Assembly: GCA_030144725.1 (NCBI GenBank)
Contig: JASKMD010000028.1
Coordinates: 124,001 to 188,000 of the forward strand
DNA from: Haematococcus lacustris
Lineage: Eukaryota > Chlorophyta > Chlorophyceae > Chlamydomonadales > Haematococcaceae
DNA: 64,000 nucleotides
Reading direction: 5' to 3'
The notes below the pieces were generated by a model. It was not told where the DNA came from. It searched no databases and saw nothing but the letters and a program-made list of their open reading frames with translations. Shown piece by piece: positions 22,972 to 33,501 of this stretch. Each line of letters starts with the position of its first letter. Positions within the stretch are counted from its first letter, which is position 1. A program made the position numbers and the translations under genes.

Positions 22972-22981
22972 GTTATTAGCC

Positions 22982-23026
22982 GTGGCTTGCCAAGGTTCCC
23001 AGCGGGGTTCGATTCCCGAAGGCCAC
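22982..23026 (+). other. tRNA-like mini-helix (copy 1)
   Basis: GTGGCTT at the left pairs over 7 positions (one G-U) with AGGCCAC at the right; between them is a T-arm-like hairpin with a perfect RNA polymerase III B-box, GGTTCGATTCC. D and anticodon arms are absent (45 nt total), so it is not a functional tRNA; it may be a relic of a tRNA gene or of a tRNA-derived SINE. Repeated in segment D copy 2. Confidence 0.4.
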
Positions 23027-23306
23027 AGCCTGCTTCTATGTAAAACATGCTCCTTTCAAAAAATTGCCCCTTCAACTCGCCGCTTCCTAGAAGCGCTTTC
23101 GCTGTGGGATTTGCAGACATGCTGCTTGCTTGTTTGGCTCATGTTCGAGACATCACGTCCATCACCGTCCTCCCGCGGGCAAGCGCGTATACCGAGGGTC
23201 AACCCGGCCGTTGGACCCGCCAATCCGTGCCAAGCCTGCCGCTCACACCACACGCTAGTGAAGGGTAGCTGAGGCTATCGCGGTAACTCACGCGCGTTGA
23301 AACTAC

Positions 23307-23747
23307 CCTTTTCCCATTGGCGAGGCTACCGGTCAACGGAATCTTCCGAACCTCTCGCGACTGCCTCGGTCCATTCACGTTCTGACCCCGCAGTAAATTG
23401 TTTCAGCTTTCTCTTGTATTCTTGGCAAGCCCGCAGCCCTGGAGAGCGTGGTTTTTTCATAGTTTGAACGGTGTGAAGGGGCTTATTGGGGTGTAATGCA
23501 TTCTTTCGTGAACGCACTTTTCCAAAATAACCTATTTCTCCTGGGTCCACCCGCAGCCAGGTCGGGGCCACGCGGAGCCCGGTCACGCACAGCAACCAGG
23601 CAGGTGCGAGTAGCAGGTGTAGTCGGTTCTGGCTGCGTTGGCTAGTGCGTTGACCGATGTTGGCAGCTTGGGCAAGTGGGTTGACATCCGTAACATCCGT
23701 AAAATCCGTAACATCTGTAACATCTGTAACATCCGCAGGTTGCTGCG
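23307..23747. other. Intergenic, short ACATCYGTAA tandem run
   Basis: No convincing gene. At 23688-23740 there are six copies of a 10-bp unit (ACATCCGTAA/ACATCTGTAA). It may be the flank or 5' UTR of the Harbinger-associated ORF that follows. Confidence 0.35.
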
Positions 23748-24335
23748 ATGGACGTGAATACACTCTTGTGGCAATTACTCCAACAACGTCAGGGACTGCA
23801 ACATGCGCAGCATGCGCAACAGGCCGTGCAACGACAGCCCCTGCAACAACAAGGAGCGCAGCCATGCGGGCAACCAATTGGGCAGCCATTCGGGCTTCCA
23901 TTCGGGCAGCCATACGGGCAGCATACGGGCAGCCATACGGGCAGCCATACGGGCCCCCTCCCATCACCCCTCCCATCACCACCTCCCAGTCTCCCCTCTG
24001 GCACTCCTTTGTCGTCAACTGCTGGAACCGCGCAAGGAGGCAAGGGAGGGAGGTAAGCAAATGAGAGTGTGCAATGTCAATGCATGTTGTGGGGTCTGAT
24101 ATGGGATTAGCGCTCATTGAATTTGTAACTTTGCTCACAGGTGGGCGCACTCGGTGGTTCAAGCACTAGTGACAAGTGTCCATGACATCGTTGTCGTGCG
24201 AGAGGAACACAAAACAGTGGAGGCTGCAGTTAAGGCTGCATCTGTTGCGTTGGGGCGGGCCTTTGACACTTGTATGCGCAAATGGGCTGGATGCAACGCC
24301 ATTGTGATGAAGGTCTGTGGCTCCACCGTTATTCT
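23748..24335 (+). CDS. Second ORF of a PIF/Harbinger element (putative)
   Basis: Exon 1 runs from the ATG at 23748 to a donor at about 24053; exon 2 starts after the acceptor at ~24141, joining GGKGGR to WAHSVVQALV. The N-terminal half is Gln/His-rich followed by a Gly-Gln-Pro repeat. The C-terminal half is a helical segment with WAHSVVQALVTSVHDIVVVREEH, KAASVALGRAF and MRKWAGCNAIV. Autonomous Harbinger elements carry a Myb/SANT-like second protein opposite to the transposase; position and orientation fit, but the Myb fold itself is not proven. The end is uncertain. Confidence 0.4.
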
Positions 24336-24377
24336 AGGCGTTACTAGCAACAAATCCTACAGCTGGGGCCATGGTGG

Positions 24378-24995
24378 CTATTGCTCCCGGTGCTCTTCAC
24401 ACACATTATGCAGAATGAAGCATGCAAGAATGACATTTGTGACGTACCCTAAGCTCAGCTCAGTGCGCTTCAGCAAGACACGCCACCTCTGCTTGGTGTA
24501 GCCGAAGGCACGCTCCACCGTTATTCTAGCCTGTGATGCCTTGCTATTGAATGCTTCCCATCCAAAATGCCCCTCTGCTGTGGTTTGCTTGTAGCATGGC
24601 AACACAAATGTCTCACACATGTATGCTGAATCAGCTAGAATTGAATATGGCATGACTACCCCACCTACATCCTCCACTGAGCTCCACAACAGTGGACCGA
24701 GGGGACCGTGCCTCATGTTGTTGTATAGATCACTCTCATGGAAGGCACGTGCATCATGCATGCTACCTGCATTGCCCACCTGAACATCTATCCACCGCGC
24801 TGAAGCATCACACACCCCTTGCACATTTAGGCTGCAATACCCTTTTCTGTTGAACAGCCGCCTGTCACCCCCCTTGTGCTCCACTGCAACATGAGTCCCA
24901 TCCACCACACCAAAGATCTGTGGGATGCCACCTGGGCCAGCCACACGTGCACTCATCTCAAAGAACCCTTCAGCATTATGACGCAACTGCTCCCT
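24378..24995 (-). pseudogene. PIF/Harbinger (HARBI1-type) transposase, 5'-truncated
   Basis: About 205 codons cover the C-terminal DDE domain of the DDE_Tnp_4 family. Visible signatures: first Asp in GVVDGTHVAVE, second in ILADSAYMC, catalytic Glu in TVERAFGYTKQRWRVL, and the terminal helix VILACFILHNVCEE. HARBI1-type proteins are about 350 residues; the N-terminal part is missing because the frame runs at 24996 into the terminus of another transposon (CACTCGTGC...). It would cut and rejoin DNA at Harbinger ends if intact. The short repeat CTCCACCGTTATTCTAG occurs at 24324 and 24512, within and beside this gene. Confidence 0.88.
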
Positions 24996-25308
24996 CACTC
25001 GTGCAAATTAAGGCCTGGCTGGCTTGAAAAACCTGAGAGTTGAGGTCTGAAACTTGGTATGTGGGCTGCTGTGACCTAGGGGATGACAAGACTCTCTTGG
25101 GCCAAAGTGTAATTCTCGTTCGGTGTCGAGTTGCTGGACCAGGTGTGGGGCTGTGACCCTGATTTTGGCTAAGGGAGTTGGCACCGTGTGACCAAAGTCA
25201 CTTTTCATGAAATGTGAGTATGAGAGGTTGTAAAGGGTGGTTACAGCTGCCCAACCTAGTAGGTGGCATGCAAAAAGTCTCAGCCAGTGATGAGCTATGG
25301 CCCGTGTC

Positions 25309-25516
25309 CTAGGACCCTGTACAGGGTCCTAGCGACATCATGGTCGTAGGACCCTGTACAGGGTCCTGTGTACCTGATGAGTGTAGATGTTTTAATCATT
25401 CCTTGCATCCCTATGTTTTAGAACCATGTTAGGATTCCTACATTGTCGGTGGTTGGTCATGTGGACCCCGTTTGGATGCTTTTGACCATGTGTGCCAGGA
25501 CCCTGTACAGGGTCCT
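25309..25516. repeat. Subterminal perfect palindromes
   Basis: AGGACCCTGTACAGGGTCCT occurs at 25311-25330 (extended to a 24-bp palindrome), 25348-25367 and 25497-25516. The same three-copy layout with identical spacers recurs in the related ends at ~51755 and, as the GCGC-centred variant, at ~53770. Candidate transposase-binding sites by analogy with CACTA subterminal motifs. Confidence 0.85.
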
Positions 25517-25529
25517 ACGATTAGTGCCT

Positions 25530-27110
25530 TTCCCACAGGGTCCTGCCACCACACCACAGGGTTCTGGCTCACAGGGTCCTGGCACCTCACCACAGGGTCC
25601 TGGAACCACAGGGTCCTGGCACCTTACCACAGGGTCCTGGCACCACACCACAGGGTTCTGGCCAACAGGGTCCTGGTACCACACCACAGGGTCCTGGAAC
25701 CACAGGGTCCTGGACCTCACCACAGGGTCCTGGCACCACACCACAGGGTTCTGGCCAACAGGGTCCTGGTACCACACCACAGGGTCCTGGAACCACAGGG
25801 TCCTGGCACCTTACCACAGGGTCCTGGCACCACACCACAGGGTTCTGGCCAACAGGGTCCTGGCACCCCACCACAGGGTCCTGGCACCACACCACTGGGT
25901 CCTGCCGCACGGCTTCAGGGCTCTGCGACCCTCGTCTACAGGGTTCTGCCGCACGCCTACAGGGTCCTGCGACCCACGTCTACAGGGTTCTGCCGCACGT
26001 CTACAGGGTCCTGCTGCACACGTCTACAGGGTTCTGCCGCACGTCTACAGGGTCCTGCGACATTAGGCTACAGGGTTCTGCCGCACGCCTACAGGGTCCT
26101 GCGACACACGGCTACAGGGTTCTGCCGCACGCCTACAGGGTCCTGCTGCATTAGTCTACAGGGTTCTGCCGCACGTCTACAGGGTCCTGCGACACACGGC
26201 TACAGGGTTCTGCCGCACGCCTACAGGGTCCTGCGACACACGGCTACAGGGTTCTGCCGCACGCCTACAGGGTCCTGCTGCATTAGTCTACAGGGTTCTG
26301 CCGCACGTCTACAGGGTCCTGCGACACACGGCTACAGGGTTCTGCCGCACGCCTACAGGGTCCTGCGACACACGGCTACAGGGTTCTGCCGCACGCCTAC
26401 AGGGTCCTGCGACGTTTGGCTACAGGGTTCTGCCGCACGCCTACAGGGTCCTGCGACACACGGCTACAGGGTTCTGCCGCACGCCTACAGGGTCCTGCGA
26501 CACACGGCTACAGGGTTCTGTCGCACGCCTACAGGGTCCTGCGACACACGGCTACAGGGTTCTGCCGCACGTCTACAGGGTCCTGCGACACACGGCTACA
26601 GGGTTCTGCCGCACGCCTACAGGGTCCTGCTACCCTCGTCTACAGGGTTCTGCCGCACGTCTACAGGGTCCTGCTGCACACGTCTACAGGGTTCTGCCGC
26701 ACGTCTACAGGGTCCTGCGACACACGGCTACAGGGTTCTGCCGCACGCTTACAGGGTCCTGCGACATTTGCTTACAGGGTCTTGCCGCACGGCTACAGGG
26801 TCCTGGCACCACAGGGTCCTGGCTCCTCACCACAGGGTCCTGCTGTACACCTACAGGGTTTTGGCACCTCACCACAGGGTCCTGGCACCACAGGGTCCTG
26901 GTCCCTCACCACAGGGTCCTGGCACCATACCACCAGGTCTTGGCCTTCAGGGTCCTGGTACCACACCACAGGGTCCTGGTCCCTCACCACAGGGTCCTGG
27001 CACCACAGTGTCCTGGCACCACACCACAGGGTCTTGCTGCACACCTACAGGGTCCTGGCTCCACACCGCAGAGTCTTGGTCCACAGGGTCCTGGCACCAC
27101 AGCAGACCCT
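25530..27110 (+). repeat. Left subterminal satellite array (CAGGGTCCTG family)
   Basis: 25530-25908 and 26800-27100 are built of ~13-21-bp units (CACAGGGTCCTGGCACCACAC). 25909-26800 is built of a 44-bp dimer: CTACAGGGTTCTGCCGCACGC followed by CTACAGGGTCCTGCGACACACGG and variants. Since 44 is not a multiple of three, the same 44-codon repeat appears in all plus-strand frames, so the 565-codon ORF here is a by-product, not a gene. Confidence 0.92.
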
Positions 27111-27156
27111 CTGCTGTAGTTCAACCCCAGCTTGCTGTCCATGCATTGTCAATCGT

Positions 27157-29094
27157 TCAAATACGCTGATCAGGCCTGTATGGCTCTGAGATTCTGACCC
27201 ACTGGCCTGCCATGCCGCGCCTGTTCCAGTCTGCCATCTTGGGCCCAATGCCCTCATCCTGGATGGGCTGAAACAACCCATGGTACAAGTCCCCCAGCTC
27301 AGACGTGTTCATGGTGGTGTTGTCGGCCACCGTGTCAGGCCGGCCAAAGCCATACAGCCTGGCGCAGCACGAGCCAGCCACCCCCACGTTGCCAGCATGT
27401 ACTGTGTTGCCTCGGAACAACACCAGCTGCCCAGCCTTCACCAGGACCTCTGTGCCCAGTTGATGTGGCAAGGTCAGGGCCAGGGCATCCATGTCCTCCA
27501 CTTCCACCACTTGCTTTTGACCATCAGCCGTCCGCCTGCAATAGGCTGCAGCCAACTGGGACAGTTTGTGGCTGCCCATGTAGGCAACCAGAGGGAAGTC
27601 CTGGAGAGCCAGCAGGAACACCAGGCCGTCATCCATCCCTGGGCCAACAGGGAGGAAGTCGGTGTGGGGAGCCTGGGCCTGAGCCAGCTGCTGGGCCAGT
27701 GTAGTCACCATTTTCCCATTCCTGTTCAGGCGACGCTGCCAGGTGGGGTCAGTGATGATGGTAGCTAGGGCGTTCAGGGGGCGGCCCAGCAGCTGCCTCA
27801 GCACCGGCTGCAGGAGAGTGAGGTACTGGGCCAACACCTCCTTGGCCTCATCCACCTGCAAACACACCCAGTGTGCTGTCTATTGTGCTCTATGCAGCCC
27901 TGACTCTAGGTAAGTTAGGAAATGCCTCAATGCCGCAATGGCTATGTACTACTGCTGTGGCTTGTGTCATCTGTTGCACGCCTTAATCTATCTGTCTTCT
28001 CACCTGCTTCTTCTTCTCTGCTGACAGATTGCTGTACACCGCCGCGTTATAATTGTCAGACAACAGCTGTAGGGTTGTGTCTAGGTCGCCACTGCTGTTC
28101 TTGTCTGACTTGGCCAACACCACCTGCACCCTCTGGCCAGTGCCATACTGTGTCTTGCTGTTGGCATTGACTGAGCTGAACACCATGTGGTTAAAGACCC
28201 TGGTGATCAAGATGCTGGCCGCAACCACCGCTGCCATATCTATGGCTAGCTGGGGCAGCTGGAAGATGGTCAGGCCATGAGCTAGAGCTGCTCGGCGACA
28301 CTGCTCTAGCTCATGAGGCTGGTAGACCTCCCCTGTGTATGGCAGCAAGGTGGGCAGCTGATACACCATTCCCTGCGTGTAAGGTAGCAATGCACGACAT
28401 GCTCACAAGCATCCCGTCACTATCGATTCATATCAGCTAGTTATGCCACTCGTACCTGTGTATTCTTGGGGAACCGCACTGCTCCTCCATGCAGCAGGGT
28501 GCCTCCTGTGCTTGCCTGCAAACACAATCCACACAAATCCTACTGAGCCACAGCTGGAGTCGGTGAAACCCTGCACTAGGTTAGTGAAGCCCTGCACTAG
28601 GTTATTGAAACCTTGTGCTAGGTCAGCGTAACAGTGCACTCTGTTTAAACCCGTTGTAGGCTATTTGTAGCTGCTCACCTGCTGACCTGACTGGCCACTT
28701 CCAGTCAAGGCTGTGTTTGCCAACACGTGCAGCCGCCTTCTTCCCATCAGCTCATCCTACATTCAGTGTGGTCGTTTACAAGTTGGTAATGTTGAAATGC
28801 CTCATTGGCAGCTTGTGTCCCACCTCCACTCTGTTCACTGAGTCCTGCACGGTGTCCACCTTCTGAATCAGGTACTGTAGGAGGGCCTGCAATGGCAAAT
28901 GAAGCAATGGGAATCTGAGCCACTGTCACAATGCACCATGATGCTGTCTTGCTCCTCATGCTGTAATGTTGTGATTCTACCTGATCCTCGGTAGGCCTTG
29001 GCCTCTTGGATGATGAGGGACCAGCACCGTCCCCTCCATGCTGCTGCTGCTCCCCTTCAGTCACCTGTCCCAGGTCCTGCTGCCGCACAACGGC
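27157..29094 (-). CDS. 2OG-Fe(II) dioxygenase-like protein of CACTA-like element (5' truncated)
   Basis: Six phase-0 exons on the minus strand: 28981-29094, 28824-28886, 28679-28756, 28456-28515, 28004-28372, 27157-27855; together 461 codons including stop. Order: a Gln-rich segment ending in a basic nuclear-localisation-like SSSKRPRPTED, a short coiled-coil exon (LLQYLIQKVDTVQDSVNRVE), a linker, a domain with ITRVFNHMVFSSV and YGTGQRVQVVLAK, then the C-terminal catalytic-like domain. The latter shows HTD (in APHTDF), a distal His in GNTVHAG, and Arg in ARLYGFG, the HxD...H...R pattern of 2-oxoglutarate/Fe(II) dioxygenases. Every exon has a counterpart in the gene at 54450-57769, whose two N-terminal exons are missing here. 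TET/JBP-type DNA-base oxidases are known companions of transposases in fungi and algae, but this subfamily is not proven. Confidence 0.6.
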
Positions 29095-29207
29095 CTGCAG
29101 GTGAGAGTTTAGACGGTAGCATGCAGACCAACCTTACCCATCAACAATGCATGCATGCTGCAATCAAACCTTGCATCAACATGATATCATGGCTGTGGTG
29201 TGCACAG

Positions 29208-30378
29208 GCTGTTCATGCAAGAGAGCAATGTGGGCAGGACATACCTGTTTGGCGAGCTCTGGATCGAGCGTGACCTGCATGACTTGAAGTCCATCACCAC
29301 CAGCGGCATTCCTGGAGCCCAGCTGGATGCCCACATAGCCATGCGGGTGGCCGGGCATAACGCCAGCAAGAGGCTGCTTGACCGGGCTGAGCCAGAGGCA
29401 GAGCAGGACTACAAGGCCCGCCTGAAGGACGAGCTGACACAGGACGGGCAGCAGGCCCTGCTGCTGGGAGCGGGCAGTGCAGAGTGCCCACTGCAGAACA
29501 GCCCGGGTGCCATGATGAGGGGCTGCATGAAGGCAGTCCAGGATCTGCAGAAAAGCGACGAGGCCACCCCATGGCGCCCATGGCACGTCAAGCAGGTGTT
29601 CGGTGAGGTCTTAACCCCAAGGGAGGCAGAGGAGGAGGCCATGGAGGATCAACGGGTCGCTGACCCTGCACCCCCGTATCCAGTGCGGTACTACCAGCGG
29701 GCAGACTGCAATGGCACCATTGTTTTCAGCAGTGTGTACAAACGCCCCATAACCCGCAACAACACCTGGGTCAGCATCCCGTTCGAGCTCGATGACGACA
29801 AGTGGGCCATTTGGGCTGGCCATGTGCAGTTTTGGGTTCGTTTGGAGCACCCCAAACTGCCTGGGGTGTTCCTACGCCTAGCAGTCAGCCGCATCTACTT
29901 GACCCGCCCTACATCCCACCCCTCATGTTTGGCGGCAACAGGTCAGGCTGTTCCCAGGCCACAGCAAGCAGCAGGAGCTGGAGCAGCGGCTAACGCAGGA
30001 GGCCAGGGGGGAGAGCCACCAGGAGACGGAGATGCAGAAGGGGCTGCTGGGCCCAGCGGTATAGGTGGACCACAGCAGCACAGGTCAGCAAAGCGTGGGG
30101 TGGTGCAGGCAGCAGCGGAGGCAGCCAGCACAGGTGGCACCAGGAAGTCCCAGAGGCTTGCAGCCGGTGCATCACAGCGTCAGGCTGACCCCCTTCCACC
30201 TGTTGAGGAGCGCCCGCAGCAATCAGCCATGGGCAGCATGCACCAGGGCTATGGAGATCAGCATTGGTATATGTTTGATGCCACCAAGATCTTCACAGTC
30301 TTTGTGACCAGCTTTGAGGATGGGGAGGGCTACGGCCGTATGTTCTTTGTGCCAGCGCACAGCCTAAGCCGCAGCTAG
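29208..30378 (+). CDS. Probable transposase, C-terminal exon
   Basis: Open from an acceptor (TGTGCACAG) at 29207 to TAG/TAG-type stop at 30376-30378, ~390 codons, with an in-frame stop just upstream at 29182, so the N-terminal catalytic part is absent. The start TYLFGELWIERDLHDLKSIT resembles the Glu-containing helix before the C-terminal part of CACTA/EnSpm- and KDZ-type transposases. A beta-rich segment follows (WVSIPFELDDDKWAIWAGHVQFWVRL, LRLAVSRIYL), then an Ala/Gly/Gln-rich linker with basic KSQRLA, and a final FDATKIFTVFVTSFEDG...MFFVPAHSLS. Divergent to the dioxygenase-like gene, 114 bases from its last visible exon. Family assignment rests on pattern and context only. Confidence 0.45.
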
Positions 30379-30547
30379 TCATTCATCAATCACGGTGCTG
30401 CACCCAGTAAGAACGGATGACAGGATAGATGCTCGTAATGCTGTTCCTGTTCAATGGTTGCTGGGGCTGCGTCACTGTCATGTTGCTGCTGCTGCCACTG
30501 TCACACCATCAGCATTTAGTGATAGAATGCCTTAGCTACCTAGCGGT

Positions 30548-31520
30548 ATGACCTGTAGGACCCTGTAGGCGTGCGGCAGAACCCTGTAGCCGTGTGTCGC
30601 AGGACCCTGTAGGCGTGCGGCAGAACCCTGTAAACAAATGTCGCAGGACCCTGTAGGCGTGCGGCAGAACCCTGTAGTCGTGTGTCGCAGGACCCTGTGG
30701 CAGTGCGGCAGAACCCTGTAGACATATGTCGCAGGACCCTGTAGACGTGCGGCAGAACCCTGTAGACGAGTGCAGCAGGACCCTGTAGACGTGCGGCAGA
30801 ACCCTGTAGACGTGTGCAGCAGGACCCTGTAGGCGTGCGGCAGAACCCTGTAGACGTGTGCAGCAGGACCCTGTAGGCGTGCGGCAGAACCCTGTAGCCA
30901 AACGTCGCAGGACCCTGTAGGCGTGCGGCAGAACCCTGTAGCCAAACGTCGCAGGACCCTGTAGGCGTGCGGCAGAACCCTGTAGCCAAACGTCGCAGGA
31001 CCCTGTAGGCGTGCGGCAGAACCCTGTAGCCAAACGTCGCAGGACCCTGTAGGCGTGCGGCAGAACCCTGTAGCCAAACGTCGCAGGACCCTGTAGGCGT
31101 GCGGCAGAACCCTGTAGCCAAACGTCGCAGGACCCTGTAGGCGTGCGGCAGAACCCTGTAGCCAAACGTCGCAGGACCCTGTAGGCGTGCGGCAGAACCC
31201 TGTAGCCAAACGTCGCAGGACCCTGTAGGCGTGCGGCAGAACCCTGTAGCCGTGTGTCGCAGGACCCTGTAGGCGTGCGGCAGAACCCTGTAGCCAAACG
31301 TCGCAGGACCCTGTAGGCGTGCGGCAGAACCCTGTAGCCGTGTGTCGCAGGACCCTGTAGGCGTGCGGCAGAACCCTGTGGACAAGTGTCGCAGGACCCT
31401 GTAGGCGTGCGGCAGAACCCTGTAGACGTGTGTCGCAGGACCCTGTAGGCGTGCGGCAGGACCCTGTAGACGTTAGTCATAGGACCCTGTAGCCGTGCGG
31501 CAGAACCCTGTGGCCCAGGA
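30548..31520 (-). repeat. Right subterminal satellite array, inverted
   Basis: About 22 copies of the complement of the 44-bp dimer seen at 25909-26800 (AGGACCCTGTAGGCGTGCGG, CAGAACCCTGTAGCCAAACG...). Several consecutive copies near 30890-31210 are identical, indicating recent homogenisation. Two palindromic AGGACCCTGTACAGGGTC-type units close the array at ~31518-31556. ORFs of 225-314 codons here are repeat by-products. Confidence 0.92.
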
Positions 31521-32023
31521 CCCTGTACAGGGTCGGTAGGACCCGGTACAGGGTCGGGCGATTTTTCAAATAGTTATAACATCGCAGCAACTTTGAGATT
31601 TTCAATGATTACAACGGCGATGAGTCGGCCTTTCATGGGGCTATCTGCAGTATGCCTCCCGGGAAGAAATGACGTAGGCGACTTCCGGCCTTAATCGGCG
31701 CGAGTGGTAGACCCGCCCAGCTATCAGTGAAAGGTGGAAGCACGTGGAAAGGACCATTGGCCAAAAAGTGCATGGTCTTGACAGAAGCCCGGGAATGATG
31801 GGGTCAAGGCTTCAACAGAGTGCACGGTAGCGAAACAAAGTCCACGCACGGTGCTGTTGACACCTCAGTGAGATGCTCTGCATGCTTGGAGGCAGGGTCA
31901 GGCAGGTCTCGCGCCAGGTGTCAGGAAGGGCCCGGGCCATGAGGGGTCCCGACCCAGCCCAGGGAATCTTGCAATTCAACTTGTAATTGAAGTCACACCG
32001 TGCGGCTACTTGTGGTTCATGTA

Positions 32024-32631
32024 GAAAAGAAGAAAGAAAACTACTCCGGTACAAACCGGCGTGCATTAAGGGAGGAGCTTCCGCCTGTGGCGCGGCCTGC
32101 TCCCACCTCCAAACGTTGGACACAGGCTGGACATGTCCCCACCAAGCTGCCCTAGCTGTAGCCACAGACCACAGCTAGCACCCAAGGCAAACAAAGAGGC
32201 ATGAGAGGAGCAATGACCAGTGCACTCGGCAGCTGGACCTATCTCTTCTCCTCGTTGACGAGAGCAGTTCCAGCCTTGTCCGCTGGATGTCGCACTAAAA
32301 GCTTAAGTTCAGGATCCATAAGTCCAAACTTCAGCTGTCAGCCAACGTCATGCGTTGAGGTAGCTCTACTCCCTCCTTGACGACGCCAGCAACTCCACAA
32401 CAGCTCGATGACCCGCAGCGGTCGTGTGCGGCACCCGGACCTCATTTGTATTCCGCTGGACAAAGCGGTGCCCGTTCAAGCCTGGGAAGGCTGTCCCGTT
32501 GCATCCCGATTTATATACCGCTGGGTGCGGTGGTGAGGTAGCTTAGCCAATCAGTGCGACCGAAGTCAACACGGATTGTTACCAGGGCCACCGCGTGGAG
32601 GTGCCTCACCGCCAGCCCCATGGTTAATGTA
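32024..32631. mobile_element. 608-bp insertion of unknown class
   Basis: Present in R copy 1, absent from R copy 2 (junction at 39715/39716). Flanked by an imperfect 11-bp direct repeat, TGGTTCATGTA (32013-32023) and TGGTTAATGTA (32621-32631). There are no obvious terminal inverted repeats and no ORF of note; the sequence begins with a purine-rich GAAAAGAAGAAAGAAAA tract, so reading on the minus strand a retroposed element ending near that tract is possible. Confidence 0.6.
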
Positions 32632-32730
32632 AGTAACACCGTGCGGCACGCGGTTACCGCTTAAGCTGATGCGCGCCCGATATGCTATGACCCTTGTAAA
32701 CAATATGCTAGTAATGGAGTTTTACTCGAT

Positions 32731-32981
32731 TTTAGTTCCGTTTTCATGCGTTATAATAGTTAAGAGACTGCTGTTTAAGAGACTAAGTTCCCTATTATGC
32801 TCTTAAAAACGCGGGACGCGGACCATTTTAGAAAAGTGCATAGCAGGTTCAAACTGGCTACCGTTGCAAGTCGCGTATGGTGCTACCACGCCCCGCCCTT
32901 CGCTCCAAAACAAAGTGTTGCTCCAGAAGTGCGGCTTCGCCGCACAGAATGTAGCCACAACGCACCTAAAACGGAACTAAA
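32731..32981. mobile_element. TTTAGTTCC MITE, 251 bp
   Basis: 14-bp perfect terminal inverted repeats, TTTAGTTCCGTTTT at 32731 and AAAACGGAACTAAA ending at 32981. Two further full-length relatives lie at 39815-40066 and, inverted, at 45657-45906. Class not certain; no transposase. Confidence 0.8.
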
Positions 32982-33185
32982 TTAGATAGTGGAAGCGCCC
33001 GGGGCGTTTTAGGCCCCCAAAAACACTCGGCCTCGGCTCTGGGGCGTAACAGCTCTCGACCGAAGCCAGCAGCCGCGTCGCTACGCTCCGCAGCTGCTGG
33101 CTTCGGTCTCGAGCTGTTACGCTCCGGCGCCTCGGCCTCGCGTTTTTAGGGCGCCTAAAACTACCGGCGCTTCCACTATCTACTA
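32982..33185. repeat. Foldback (long imperfect palindrome)
   Basis: Two ~92-base arms, starting AGATAGTGGAAGCGCC and ending GGCGCTTCCACTATCT, pair around a centre near 33078-33090 (GTCGCTACGCTCCG). Transcribed or single-stranded, it would form a long hairpin. Related arms occur at 40067-40094, 45558-45656 and 46061-46250. Confidence 0.88.
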
Positions 33186-33186
33186 C

Positions 33187-33264
33187 TTAGTTCCGTTTTC
33201 ATGCGTTATAATAGTTAAGAGACTGCTGTTTAAGAGACTTAGTTCCCTATTATGCTCTTAAAAA
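33187..33264. repeat. Partial TTTAGTTCC MITE
   Basis: The first ~78 bases of the MITE at 32731, cut at GCTCTTAAAAACG where segment D copy 2 begins. Confidence 0.85.
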
Positions 33265-33501
33265 CGCAGCGGCGTCAGCAGTCACCACAGCTGGCTCACT
33301 GCAGGAGCAGCAACGGCCAGGAGACGCCGCATGTGGTGCAGCTTGGCATGATGTGCAGGGCATGGCTGCCAGCCCAGCTGGCGCATGGTCTTTGTCCGCC
33401 CTGTTGGGATGTTGTGAGGGTGGCAGCTGCAAGTGCTAGGCCCTAGCGTGCTACACACTGACTCACCAGCAGGCAGCTGGAGCAGCAACTCGCAGGCAGT
33501 A

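Larger units (their letters stand above)
20438..23306. repeat. Duplicated segment D, copy 1 (with hAT insertion)
   Basis: Nearly identical to 33265-35208. Only scattered substitutions are visible, for example near 20724 and 22016. It is longer than copy 2 because of the 912-bp insertion at 22060-22971 plus its target duplication. The left junction has micro-homology (ACGCAGCGGCG) with the flank of copy 2. Confidence 0.95.
24996..31706. mobile_element. CACTA-like transposon carrying a dioxygenase and a transposase fragment
   Basis: Left terminus CACTCGTGCAAATTAAGGCC (24996-25015) and right terminus GGCCTTAATCGGCGCGAGTG (31687-31706) are inverted repeats matching at 17 of 20 positions and begin with CACT, as in CACTA/EnSpm. 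Internal to each end lie long tandem arrays in opposite orientation, typical of CACTA subterminal repeats. Between them are a minus-strand dioxygenase-like gene and a plus-strand transposase-like exon facing away from each other, both without 5' ends, suggesting an internal deletion. Weak point: the flanks differ (Harbinger coding sequence on the left, repeat R on the right) and show no target duplication, so the two ends may come from a rearranged or chimeric insertion. Confidence 0.65.
31707..33185. repeat. Composite repeat R, copy 1
   Basis: 31707-31806 matches 35731-35830; 31807-32023 matches 39499-39715; 32632-32730 matches 39716-39814; followed in both copies by a MITE and a foldback arm. 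Copy 1 keeps the empty site of the 3.67-kb CACTA-like element (GGGGTCAAGG at 31801) and itself contains a 608-bp insertion. No coding capacity recognised. Confidence 0.92.

Noticed and set aside
22982..23026. Functional tRNA gene
   Set aside because: Lacks D and anticodon arms; too short.
23326..24162. 278-codon minus-strand ORF
   Set aside because: Contains antisense readings of tandem repeats (ADVTDVTD, GCPYGCPY) and no domain; the plus-strand exon pair gives a more sensible Harbinger-associated protein.
25909..26800. Possible CRISPR-like array (regular repeats and spacers)
   Set aside because: Spacers are themselves repeated, the genome is eukaryotic and no cas genes are present; it is a satellite.
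25472..27189. 565- and 257-codon ORFs with LQGSAARLQGPATHGYRVL repeats
   Set aside because: The 44-bp tandem unit yields the same peptide in all three frames, so it is repeat structure and not selected coding sequence.
30532..31480. Minus-strand ORFs of 225-314 codons
   Set aside because: Inverted copy of the same 44-bp array.
24996..31706. A clean single insertion with target-site duplication
   Set aside because: Left and right flanks (CCT and GTA) do not match and belong to unrelated sequences, so the boundary is reported with reduced confidence.
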